Of a DNA stretch of 64,000 nt, positions 1-7,473 are shown one piece after another. The notes beneath the pieces are model-generated. The model had not been told where the DNA came from, did no database searches, and worked only from the letters and a program-made list of their open reading frames with translations. Position numbers and translations under genes: made by a program. The stretch comes from Arthrobacter_N sp051262515 (GTDB lineage: Bacteria > Actinomycetota > Actinomycetes > Actinomycetales > Micrococcaceae): positions 281,839 through 345,838 of the forward strand of contig NZ_JBIMER010000003.1 in assembly GCF_051262515.1 (NCBI RefSeq), in the 5' to 3' direction. Numbering within the stretch: position 1 is the first letter of the stretch; every line of letters begins with the position of its first letter.

Positions 1-799
1 CCTTGATGCCGGCCTCGTCGAGGGCGCGTTGCGCCACCTTGGCCATCTCCCAAACGGCCCAGCGGAAGACCGTCTGGCCATCCTGCCGGAGGGTGGGCCA
101 CAGCTTCGCCTCGGATCCTCCGACGAAGACGGTTCCCCCCTCCTGCTCCTCGGCCTCAAGGGCCATGTCCCGCAAATCGATCATGGAGTGCGTCATGCCG
201 ATGGCATCCAATTTGCTGCCGTCGGAGCCCCATACGGACGGGCCGATTCCGGCAAAGTCGGAGGGGCCGATCACCACGGCTCCCGCACCGTCGCCGAGCA
301 GGAACGAAATGGTGCGTTCGTGGCGGTCGATGATGTCGGAGAGCTTCTCCGCGCCCACCACCAAGACGTAGTCGGCAGCGCCGGACCGCACCAGAGCGTC
401 GGCTTGTGCGACGCCGTAGCAGTAGCCGGCGCACGCTGCGGAAATATCGAACGCCGGGGCCGGGGTGGCACCGATGCGGTCCGCGACGGCGGCGGCGGCA
501 GACGGCGTGGCGTACGGAGACGTCACGGTGCTGACGATGACGGCGCCTAGGGCCGAAGCGTCGATGCCCGCGGCGGCTAGGGCCTCCCGGGCGGCGGTCT
601 CCGCCATGTCGACGACGGAGGTTTCCTTGTCCGCGCGGTGGCGTGTGACGATCCCCGTGCGCTGGCGGATCCATTCGTCGGAGGAGTCGATCCACTGACA
701 GACGTCTTCGTTGGTCACGATGACGTCGGGGCGGGCGACGCCGACTCCGAGGATGCGGGTGTGTTCGCGAAGGGGCTTCTGGGACAGTACGGCAGTCAC
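1..799 (-). CDS. fabH: Beta-ketoacyl-ACP synthase III (FabH), 3' end cut by the window edge
   Basis: FabH condenses acetyl-CoA (or a branched acyl-CoA) with malonyl-ACP to start fatty-acid synthesis in the cytoplasm. Read from a GTG at 799, the visible 266 codons give the N-terminal segment IDSSDEWIRQRTGI, the active-site stretch DISAACAGYC with the nucleophilic Cys at residue 123, and FRWAVWEMAK, all typical of FabH. Roughly 60-70 C-terminal residues lie beyond base 1. The start lies one base after the fabD stop (801-803), so the two genes are almost certainly cotranscribed and translationally coupled. Acyl carrier protein and FabF genes usually follow in actinomycetes and would be off the left edge. 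No frameshift is seen in the visible part. Confidence 0.95.
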   Translation of the reverse strand, partial: MTAVLSQKPLREHTRILGVGVARPDVIVTNEDVCQWIDSSDEWIRQRTGIVTRHRADKETSVVDMAETAAREALAAAGIDASALGAVIVSTVTSPYATPSAAAAVADRIGATPAPAFDISAACAGYCYGVAQADALVRSGAADYVLVVGAEKLSDIIDRHERTISFLLGDGAGAVVIGPSDFAGIGPSVWGSDGSKLDAIGMTHSMIDLRDMALEAEEQEGGTVFVGGSEAKLWPTLRQDGQTVFRWAVWEMAKVAQRALDEAGIK

Positions 800-800
800 G

Positions 801-1748
801 TTAGTTGGTTTCCTCTCCGGTGGTGGAACCGGTGTGTTCGGCAACGAACGCGCGTGCGGCGTCCAGGTCTTCGGGGGATCTCACGGCCATCGTAGCGGTG
901 CCCTTGAGGCCGCGCTTGGCCAGACCCACAAGGGTTCCGGCCGGCGGCAGCTCGAGGATTCCGGTGACGCCCAGGGCCGACATGGTCTCCATGCAGAGGT
1001 CCCACCGCACGGGACGGGACACCTGCGCGACCAGGCTGGATAGGTTCCGGGCGCCGGACGTGACGGGTGCTCCGTCGTGGTTGCTGAGCAGGGAGGTCCC
1101 GGGATCGGCCGGGGAGAGTGACGGAACGAGGTTCTCGAGCACGCCGACCGCCGGCTGCATGTGCGCGGTGTGGAAGGCACCGGCCACTTTAAGCGGAATC
1201 ACGCGGGTCTTCGGCGGCGGCGCCGCCGCGAAGGCGGCGATGTCCTCGTGCGTCCCGGCGGCGACAACCTGTCCGCCTCCGTTGGAATTGGCCGCGGTCA
1301 GCCCGGCGGCTTTGAGCGCCGCGAGTACCTCGGTGTGGTCCCCGCCCAAGACGGCGGCCATGCCCGTCGGGGTGGCCGCCGCGGCGTCGGCCATGGCGTT
1401 GGCGCGTTCGCGGACGAAGACCATCGCATCCGCCTCGGTCAGGGCGCCCGCCAGCGCGGACGCGGTGATCTCACCCACGGAGTGCCCGGCAAGCACCGCC
1501 CCCTGCGGCACGCCGGCGCCGTCGAAAAGCACGCGTCCAGCCAACAGGCCGGAGGCCACGATCAGTGGCTGGGCCACCGCGGTGTCCTTGATGGTGTCCT
1601 CGTCGGAGACCGTGCCGTGTTCGAGCAGGTCTCTCCCGGCGAGTCGGCACAATTCCTTGAGATGTTCGGCGACGCCCGGGAGCTCAAGCCATGGTGACAG
1701 GAGGCCGGGGGTCTGGGAGCCCTGTCCGGGGCACACGATTGCTAGCAC
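801..1748 (-). CDS. fabD: Malonyl-CoA:ACP transacylase (FabD)
   Basis: FabD moves malonate from CoA to acyl carrier protein to supply elongation units. The 315-residue product opens with the family motif PGQGSQTPG and carries the nucleophile elbow AGHSVGE with its catalytic Ser; length is normal. A GTG start at 1748 is preferred because it sits just before the PGQGSQ strand and is preceded by a GGAAAG ribosome site; the frame stays open well upstream, but only across an unrelated region. It is the second gene of the fasR-fabD-fabH set, 77 bases downstream of the fasR stop. A 17-bp palindrome containing a TAGGAT hexamer lies in that gap and may drive or control the gene. Confidence 0.95.
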   Translation of the reverse strand: MLAIVCPGQGSQTPGLLSPWLELPGVAEHLKELCRLAGRDLLEHGTVSDEDTIKDTAVAQPLIVASGLLAGRVLFDGAGVPQGAVLAGHSVGEITASALAGALTEADAMVFVRERANAMADAAAATPTGMAAVLGGDHTEVLAALKAAGLTAANSNGGGQVVAAGTHEDIAAFAAAPPPKTRVIPLKVAGAFHTAHMQPAVGVLENLVPSLSPADPGTSLLSNHDGAPVTSGARNLSSLVAQVSRPVRWDLCMETMSALGVTGILELPPAGTLVGLAKRGLKGTATMAVRSPEDLDAARAFVAEHTGSTTGEETN

Positions 1749-1814
1749 TGTTCCAGCTTTCCAAAGATGGGCGGCGCACCGCGTGTTTCGCGGCACCAAG
1801 GTCCTGGGGGTGGT

Positions 1815-1831
1815 TTGTAGGTATCCTACAA
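1815..1831. promoter_or_regulatory. Palindrome TTGTAGG-TAT-CCTACAA upstream of fabD: candidate FasR operator/promoter
   Basis: Two perfect 7-bp arms flank a 3-bp spacer, 66 bases before the fabD start and overlapping the fasR stop codon. Read on the minus strand it contains TAGGAT, an acceptable actinobacterial -10. FasR of Streptomyces is known to bind the fabD promoter; that this palindrome is its site here is inference. Confidence 0.5.
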
Positions 1832-3037
1832 CGGTTCGGAGTGGTCCAGTCTGCCCACGACGAGTGCCGTCTGCAGCACGAAGGCCTCCCGTGGGATCAG
1901 CGGATCCCATCCGGTGACGTCGCAAACGCGCTTGAGGCGATAGCGCACGGTGTTCGCATGGACGAAGAGTTCGCGGGCAGTTCCCTCCAGCGAATGCCCC
2001 AACGCGAGGTAGCTGGACAGCGTCTCGATCAACCCGTTGCCGGCGCCGAGTAGCGGGTCGTAGATGTTCCTTGAGAGGGAGGAGCGTGCCGCGGCGTCGC
2101 CGTTCATGATGCGTTCCGGCCAGAGGTCCTCTGAGGAAACGGGCCGGGGGACCAGGGGCCAGGCGCACGCCGCTGCGATGCCGGCGAAGGCGGCATGCGC
2201 GGATTCGGCGGCCTCGCGCAGGCTCGCGGCCTCGGGTCCGTACACGACGGGCCCGGCTCCAAAGAACTCGCTGAGTTTCGAAAATCCCGTGTCGCGTTCG
2301 CCGACGCCACCGAGCATCAGGATCAACCGGTCGCCCTGGATCCCCACGAGGCAGTCCTTGGCGTGGCGGAGGCCGGCGCGACGCAGGTCGCCCACGAATC
2401 CGGCATTGGCCACCTCCGGCGCTGTTCCCACCATGATGAGTATGCCGCTGTGCGACTCCCACCCGACGGCGGCGACGCGGGACCGGAGTGCGTCCGGGCT
2501 TTCGCCGCGCAGCACCGCGTCGACCACTAGGGCCTCGAGCCGGCTGTCCCACGCGCCGCGGGACTCGGCCGCGCGGGCGTAGACGTCTGCGGCGGCGAAC
2601 GCCACTTCGCGGGAGTAGCGCAGTACCGCCTCACGGAGTTGCACCTGTTCGGCCTCGGGCGCGAGGTCTGGGACCTGGCTCTCGACGACCTCGACGATGG
2701 TGCGGATGAGTTGGAGGGCCTTTTGCAGGCTGATCGAGCGTGTCAGCTCGCTCGGAGCCGCCCCGAAAACATCCGTGAGGACCCACTGCGGCGACGAGGG
2801 GCGCTCGTACCAGGTGACGAAAGAGGCGATGCCCTTCTGTGCCACGAGACCCAGTGCCGCCCTCTCCTCCGGACGCAGGCCCCGGTACCAGGGCAGCGAC
2901 TGGTCGAGGTGCTTGAGGGCGACGGTGGACAGGACGCCGAGGTGGGACTTGAGCCTCTGCAGCGTCTCCGGGCTGGCCTTCGGCTGCCGCACGGGCCGGA
3001 TGCGGGGGACTGCGGTGCCCGGGCGCTCTTCACTCAT
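1826..3037 (-). CDS. fasR: PucR-type transcriptional regulator of fatty-acid synthesis (FasR-like)
   Basis: This 403-residue protein has a long N-terminal region with no motif I recognise and a C-terminal PucR-type helix-turn-helix; residues NTVRYRLKRVCDVTGWDP form the recognition-helix region typical of the family. In Streptomyces the PucR-type FasR sits immediately upstream of fabD and activates the fabDHPF operon, and the same arrangement is seen here. The start chosen is the ATG at 3037, because TATCCT lies exactly six bases before it, the leaderless spacing found repeatedly in this window; there is no good ribosome site. It is separated from aceE upstream by a strong terminator, so it has its own promoter. 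Confidence 0.85.
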   Translation of the reverse strand: MSEERPGTAVPRIRPVRQPKASPETLQRLKSHLGVLSTVALKHLDQSLPWYRGLRPEERAALGLVAQKGIASFVTWYERPSSPQWVLTDVFGAAPSELTRSISLQKALQLIRTIVEVVESQVPDLAPEAEQVQLREAVLRYSREVAFAAADVYARAAESRGAWDSRLEALVVDAVLRGESPDALRSRVAAVGWESHSGILIMVGTAPEVANAGFVGDLRRAGLRHAKDCLVGIQGDRLILMLGGVGERDTGFSKLSEFFGAGPVVYGPEAASLREAAESAHAAFAGIAAACAWPLVPRPVSSEDLWPERIMNGDAAARSSLSRNIYDPLLGAGNGLIETLSSYLALGHSLEGTARELFVHANTVRYRLKRVCDVTGWDPLIPREAFVLQTALVVGRLDHSEPL

Positions 3038-3043
3038 CCATCG

Positions 3044-3049
3044 AGGATA
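3044..3049 (-). promoter_or_regulatory. -10 hexamer TATCCT, leaderless spacing to fasR
   Basis: TATCCT lies six bases before the fasR ATG, so transcription would begin at or beside the A of the start codon. Spacing seen directly; promoter activity inferred. Confidence 0.45.
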
Positions 3050-3091
3050 CGCACCTTGCCCCACGAGCGCATTTTGTGCGAACACTACAAA

Positions 3092-3147
3092 ACGACGGCG
3101 GCCCCTCGACTCCATGCCGGTGCATGGGGTCGAGGGGCCGCCGTCGT
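3092..3147 (-). terminator. Strong rho-independent terminator after aceE
   Basis: Two perfect 19-bp arms (3092-3110 and 3129-3147) form a very stable GC-rich hairpin; in the minus direction it is followed by TTTTG. It lies 24 bases past the aceE stop and isolates aceE from fasR. Confidence 0.85.
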
Positions 3148-3170
3148 CTGCCGTCGCCGTCGCCCGGGAT

Positions 3171-5912
3171 CTAGGAGTCCCCTCCGGCGTTGCCGGACGT
3201 GCCCGCGTTGACGTCGTTCAGGCTGTACTTCTCGAAGGCCTTCGCCCCGGCATCGGCGTCGACCTCGCCGCGCCGTGCCAACAGCTCGAGAGCCCGCACC
3301 ACGACGCTGTGCGCGTCGATCTTGAAGAACCGCCGGGCCGCCGCACGGGTGTCGGAGAAGCCGAAGCCGTCCGCACCCAGGGTGGCGAACTCGTTGGGCA
3401 GGAACTGGCGGATCTGGTCCGGGACGGCCTTCATGTAGTCCGTCACGGCCACGATCGGGCCCGTGGCACCCGCGAGCTGTTGGGTGACGAATGGGACGCG
3501 TGCCTCGGAGCCGGGGTTGAGAAAGGCCTCTTCCTCGGCGGCCAAGCCATCGCGGCGCAACTCCGTCCAGCTGGTGACGGACCAGACGTCCGCGGACACG
3601 CCCCAGTCCTCGGCGAGGATCCGCTGGGCCTCGATGGCCCACGGCACCGCGACGCCGGACGCGAGCAGCTGGGTTCGGGGTCCGTCGACCTTTGCCGGCG
3701 CGGCAAGGTAGATGCCCTTGACGAGGCCCTCGACGTCGACGTCCTCCGGTTCGGCCGGCTGGCTGATTGGTTCGTTGTACACCGTGAGGTAGTACATGAC
3801 GTTCGGATCCTCGTGCTCGCCGCCGTACATGCGCTCCAGGCCGGCCTTCATGATGTGGCCGATCTCGTACCCATAGGCGGGGTCGTACGTGATGACGGCC
3901 GGGTTCGTGCTGGCCAGGATGGGCGAGTGCCCGTCCGCGTGCTGCAGTCCCTCGCCGGTGAGCGTGGTTCGTCCGGCGGTCGCGCCGATGATGAAGCCGC
4001 GGGTCATCTGGTCCGCGGCCGCCCAGAAGGCGTCGCCCGTACGCTGGAAACCGAACATCGAATAGAAGACGTAGATCGGAACCAGCGGTTCGCCGTGCGT
4101 GGCGTAGGACGTTCCGGCGGCGGTGAAGGCCGCCACCGCCCCGGCCTCGTTGATGCCGGGGTGCACGATTTGGCCGCTGATGGACTCCTTGTAGGCCAGG
4201 ACGAGGTCCCGGTCCACGGACAGGTAGTTCTGGCCCTTGGGGTTGTAGATCTTCGCCGTCGGGAAGAACGAATCCATGCCGAAGGTGCGCGCCTCGTCGG
4301 GAATGATCGGAACCACGCGGGTGCCGAACTCCTTGTCGCGCATCAGGTCCTTGAGCAGGCGGACGAACGCCATCGTGGTGGCGGCCTGTTGCTTGCCGGA
4401 TCCGCGCTTGGCGACCTCGTAGGCCTTGTCGTCCGGAAGGTGGACGCTGGCTCGCTTGCCGCGCCGTTCGGGAACAGATCCGCCCAGGTCCGCGCGGCGG
4501 TCCATCATGTACTGGATCTCGGGCGAATCAGCACCAGGGTGGTAGTACGGCGGAAGGTACGGATCGGCCTCGAGTTGCTCGTCCGTGATGGGGATGCGCA
4601 GGTGGTCGCGGAAGGCCTTGAGGTCATCCAGCGTCAGCTTCTTCATCTGGTGGGTCGCGTTGCGTCCCTCGAAGTGCGGACCCAGTCCGTAGCCCTTGAC
4701 CGTCTTGGCCAGGATGACGGTCGGCTTGCCCTTGAACTCGGTGGCTGCCTTGTAGGCGGCGTAGACCTTGTTGTAGTCGTGCCCGCCGCGCTTGAGGTTC
4801 CAGATCTGCTCGTCGGTGAGGTCCGCGACCATTTCCTTCGTCTCGGGGGACTTCCCGAAGAAGTGCTCGCGCACGAATCCGCCGGACTCCGCCTTGTACG
4901 TCTGGTAGTCGCCGTCCGGGGTCTGGTTCATGATGTCGACCAGGGCGCCCTGTTTGTCGTTGTCCAGGAGCGAGTCCCACTCGCGGCCCCACACGACCTT
5001 GATGACGTTCCAGCCGGCTCCGCGGAAGAACGCCTCCAGCTCCTGCATGATCTTGCCGTTGCCGCGCACCGGTCCGTCAAGGCGCTGCAGGTTGCAGTTG
5101 ATGACGAAGTTGAGGTTGTCCAGCTTCTCGTTGGCCGCCAGCTGGAGTAGGCCGCGCGATTCGGGCTCGTCCATTTCGCCGTCGCCCAGGAACGCCCAGA
5201 CCTGCTGGTCCGAGGTGTCCTTGATGCCGCGGTTCTGCAGGTAGCGGTTGGACTGCGCCTGATAGATCGCGTTCATCGGACCGATGCCCATGGACACGGT
5301 CGGGAACTCCCAGAACTCCGGCATGTTGCGCGGGTGCGGGTAGGACGGTAGGGCGTTGCCCTCCTTGGACTTCTCCTGGCGGAACCCGTCCAGGTCCGCC
5401 TCCGAGAGCCGTCCCTCCATGAACGCGCGGGCGTACATGCCAGGCGAGGCGTGGCCCTGGAAGAAGATCTGGTCGCCACCGCCCGCGTGGTCCTTGCCGC
5501 GGAAGAAGTGGTTGAAGCCCACCTCATACAGCGTGGCGGCGCCCGCGTAGGTGGAGATGTGCCCGCCGACCCCGATGCTGGGGTGCTGCCCACGGTGCAC
5601 CATGACCGCCGCATTCCAGCGCATCCAGGCGCGATACCGCCGCTCGATCTCCTCCTTCCCGGGGAAGGCCGGTTCCTGGTCCACCGGAATCGTGTTCACG
5701 TAGTCCGTGGTCGTGACCATCGGCACGCCGACGCTCTTCGCACCCGCGCGTTGCAGGATGGAGCGGACAATGAATTGGGCACGCTCGGTGCCCTGGGTCT
5801 CCACAAGGGCGTCGAATGACTCGAGCCATTCGGCGGTCTCATCCGGGTCGCGGTCCGGCAGCTGGCTGGTCAAGCCGCTACGGATGTGGGAAATGTGATC
5901 GTCTTCAGCCAC
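3171..5912 (-). CDS. aceE: Pyruvate dehydrogenase E1 component, homodimeric type (AceE)
   Basis: AceE decarboxylates pyruvate with thiamine diphosphate and passes the acetyl group to E2 of the pyruvate dehydrogenase complex. The 913-residue length fits the single-chain actinobacterial/gammaproteobacterial E1. The thiamine-diphosphate motif is visible as GDGEMDEPESR followed by NLNFVINCN, and the substrate region HGGHISTYAGA-like segment (GVGGHISTYAGAA) is intact. The GTG at 5912 is chosen because GAGGAGAAG lies just upstream and the protein begins at the expected point; in-frame sequence further upstream is low-complexity intergenic DNA. It is divergent from the DUF3052 gene. A TAGAGT hexamer (6044-6049, minus) and repeated motifs in the intergenic region are candidate control elements. 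Confidence 0.97.
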   Translation of the reverse strand: MAEDDHISHIRSGLTSQLPDRDPDETAEWLESFDALVETQGTERAQFIVRSILQRAGAKSVGVPMVTTTDYVNTIPVDQEPAFPGKEEIERRYRAWMRWNAAVMVHRGQHPSIGVGGHISTYAGAATLYEVGFNHFFRGKDHAGGGDQIFFQGHASPGMYARAFMEGRLSEADLDGFRQEKSKEGNALPSYPHPRNMPEFWEFPTVSMGIGPMNAIYQAQSNRYLQNRGIKDTSDQQVWAFLGDGEMDEPESRGLLQLAANEKLDNLNFVINCNLQRLDGPVRGNGKIMQELEAFFRGAGWNVIKVVWGREWDSLLDNDKQGALVDIMNQTPDGDYQTYKAESGGFVREHFFGKSPETKEMVADLTDEQIWNLKRGGHDYNKVYAAYKAATEFKGKPTVILAKTVKGYGLGPHFEGRNATHQMKKLTLDDLKAFRDHLRIPITDEQLEADPYLPPYYHPGADSPEIQYMMDRRADLGGSVPERRGKRASVHLPDDKAYEVAKRGSGKQQAATTMAFVRLLKDLMRDKEFGTRVVPIIPDEARTFGMDSFFPTAKIYNPKGQNYLSVDRDLVLAYKESISGQIVHPGINEAGAVAAFTAAGTSYATHGEPLVPIYVFYSMFGFQRTGDAFWAAADQMTRGFIIGATAGRTTLTGEGLQHADGHSPILASTNPAVITYDPAYGYEIGHIMKAGLERMYGGEHEDPNVMYYLTVYNEPISQPAEPEDVDVEGLVKGIYLAAPAKVDGPRTQLLASGVAVPWAIEAQRILAEDWGVSADVWSVTSWTELRRDGLAAEEEAFLNPGSEARVPFVTQQLAGATGPIVAVTDYMKAVPDQIRQFLPNEFATLGADGFGFSDTRAAARRFFKIDAHSVVVRALELLARRGEVDADAGAKAFEKYSLNDVNAGTSGNAGGDS

Positions 5913-6256
5913 GTCCAACTTCTCCTCGTTACGGGTACAGCGTGGGGCGAGCGGCGGGTTCCTCCCGGGAGTGGAAACTCGTCGCGGCGGCTCGGCCGCC
6001 TGGTGGTACGCCGCCGACTCGTGGTCGCGCGTGCCTCCACGACACTCTAATGGGCTGGCGGGCGTCATGCGTAGCCGGACGCCCGCGGGGCGGGCGAATG
6101 AGTCGCGCACCGGTTACGCGTAGCATTACGCGTGGTTGAATGCATCATCGTCGGCCAATCGACACTTTTGACGGCGTGTCAAGGGGGTCCCGCTTGATGG
6201 CGGGGAACAAAAGGTGTTGGCTGGTGGTGACGCCAACCACTAGTAGGAGGAGAAAC
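5913..6256. other. 344-bp divergent regulatory region between aceE and the DUF3052 gene
   Basis: No gene is seen here. It holds a TAGAGT hexamer on the minus strand (6044-6049), an inverted repeat GGGCGTC/GACGCCC (6060-6066 and 6078-6084), two direct copies of TTACGCGT 12 bases apart (6114-6121 and 6126-6133), and a small hairpin GTTGGC/GCCAAC (6216-6221 and 6232-6237) just before the DUF3052 ribosome site. These are consistent with shared control of both genes; no regulator can be named. Confidence 0.5.
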
Positions 6257-6673
6257 GTGAGCGACGCCGGAGCGGCTAACACCGCGGCTGTGGGCAAGAT
6301 GGGCTTCAAGGACGGAGACCTGATCCAGGAGCTGGGGTATGACGACGACGTCGATTACGATCTGCGCGACGCCCTCGAGGAACTGACGGGCAGCGAACTG
6401 CTGACTGAGGAAGACCACGACGTGGTGGATTCGGTCCTGCTGTGGTGGCGGGACGACGAAGGGGATCTGGTGGATGCCCTGATGGATTCACTCACGACCC
6501 TCGGCGAGGACGGCGTCGTGTGGTTGATGACGCCCAAGTCCGGCAGGCAAGGATATGTGCGCCCGGCCGAGATTCTCGAGGCCGCGCCAACGGCCGGCCT
6601 CCATGTGACCACCAGCGAGGGTGTTTCCGCCGACTGGGCCGCGTCCCGTCTGGTGGCCCGGCGAAAGAACTAG
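6257..6673 (+). CDS. DUF3052 family protein
   Basis: A 138-residue acidic protein of unknown function that is widely conserved in actinomycetes, commonly beside aceE, as here. Visible features are the N-terminal GFKDGDLIQELGYDDDVD segment, a central acidic helix-rich stretch and the C-terminal SADWAASRLVARRKN. There is no signal peptide or membrane segment, so it is cytosolic. The GTG at 6257 has an excellent AGGAGGAG ribosome site and begins just before the conserved part. The next gene begins at the base after its stop codon, so the two are coupled. I do not know its role; the location suggests a link to central carbon or redox metabolism, which is inference only. Confidence 0.85.
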   Translation: MSDAGAANTAAVGKMGFKDGDLIQELGYDDDVDYDLRDALEELTGSELLTEEDHDVVDSVLLWWRDDEGDLVDALMDSLTTLGEDGVVWLMTPKSGRQGYVRPAEILEAAPTAGLHVTTSEGVSADWAASRLVARRKN

Positions 6674-7186
6674 GTGTTTCCTGTGCCCGGTCCGGAGGAG
6701 CTCGATCGCGCCGGAGTTCGGCGGCCCGGCGTCGGGGACCGTGCCCCGGCGTTCTCGCTGGAGAACCAGTTCGGCGAATGGGTCACGGGATCCAGGCCAG
6801 GCGCCGACGCCTTCTTCCTCGTGTTCTACCCGTTCGCTTTCAGCCGGGTTTGCACGGCGGAACTCGCCGATCTGGAGACAGTTCGCAAGGATCTATCGGC
6901 ACGCGGGATTCGGCTGTTCGGTGTTTCGGTTGACCACAAGCACGCGCTCCGCGCGTATGCGGAGGACCTCGGCATCGGGTTCGATTTGCTGTCCGACTTC
7001 TGGCCACATGGTGCCGCCGCGCGCGCATTCGGATGTTTCGACGAGGAGCACGGGCGCGCCACGCGTGCCACTTTCCTGGTCGCCGGGGGGCGGGTTGCCG
7101 CGCGCTTCGACAGCCCCGTCGGGCGTTCCCGGAACTTGTCCGACTACCGTGCCGCGGCGGACGCGCTTGGCTCTTCGCTCCCCTGA
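6674..7186 (+). CDS. AhpE-like 1-Cys peroxiredoxin
   Basis: Peroxiredoxins reduce hydroperoxides through a peroxidatic cysteine. The product (170 residues from the GTG at 6674, 167 if the GTG at 6683 is used) has GDRAPAFSLENQFGEW near the N-terminus and FYPFAFSRVCTAEL, where the Cys is the peroxidatic residue in the expected T/V-C context. No resolving Cys is seen nearby, matching the AhpE/BCP group. The gene begins directly at the base after the DUF3052 stop, without its own clear ribosome site, indicating translational coupling; AGGTG around 6673-6677 could serve the 6683 start. Confidence 0.85.
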   Translation: MFPVPGPEELDRAGVRRPGVGDRAPAFSLENQFGEWVTGSRPGADAFFLVFYPFAFSRVCTAELADLETVRKDLSARGIRLFGVSVDHKHALRAYAEDLGIGFDLLSDFWPHGAAARAFGCFDEEHGRATRATFLVAGGRVAARFDSPVGRSRNLSDYRAAADALGSSLP

Positions 7187-7238
7187 CGCGCGACGATTGG
7201 CGCCCTGCGGGGCGGCCCGGTAGGGTAGGGCGTCGCAA

Positions 7239-7314
7239 GGGTCTTTAGCTCAGCTGGTAGAGCGCCACGTTTACACCGTGGATGTCATCGGTTCGATCCC
7301 GGTAGGACCCACCA
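7239..7314 (+). tRNA. tRNA-Val (anticodon UAC)
   Basis: The acceptor stem GGGTCTT/AGGACCC, D-loop AGCTCAGCTGGTAGAG, a 5-bp anticodon stem CCACG/CGTGG around loop TTTACAC (anticodon TAC), the T-loop GGTTCGATCC and an encoded ACCA end are all present. It lies 52 bases after the peroxiredoxin gene and is followed by a terminator. Confidence 0.97.
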
Positions 7315-7320
7315 GCTGGA

Positions 7321-7365
7321 AAGTCTCCGCATCAATGCCACGGCAATGATGCGGGGACTTTTTTT
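7321..7365 (+). terminator. Rho-independent terminator after tRNA-Val
   Basis: A 19-bp hairpin with two imperfect pairs (arms 7321-7339 and 7342-7360) runs into a nine-base T run. Confidence 0.9.
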
Positions 7366-7473
7366 CTTATGTGTCGGGCGTCTTTCTGCGCCCGAGGCGG
7401 ACGCGGTACTAGGCTGGATGCCGAACCCCGCCCGCTTCGGGCCCACACCCCGCTACTTGGAGGAACTCCCAGC

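Noticed and set aside
2697..5150. 817-codon plus-strand frame across aceE
   Set aside because: An antisense shadow of aceE, rich in Val, Arg, His and Asp with no family motif; caused by GC-rich codon structure.
6168..6196. TTGACG as a -35 for the DUF3052 gene
   Set aside because: No acceptable -10 lies 16-18 bases downstream.
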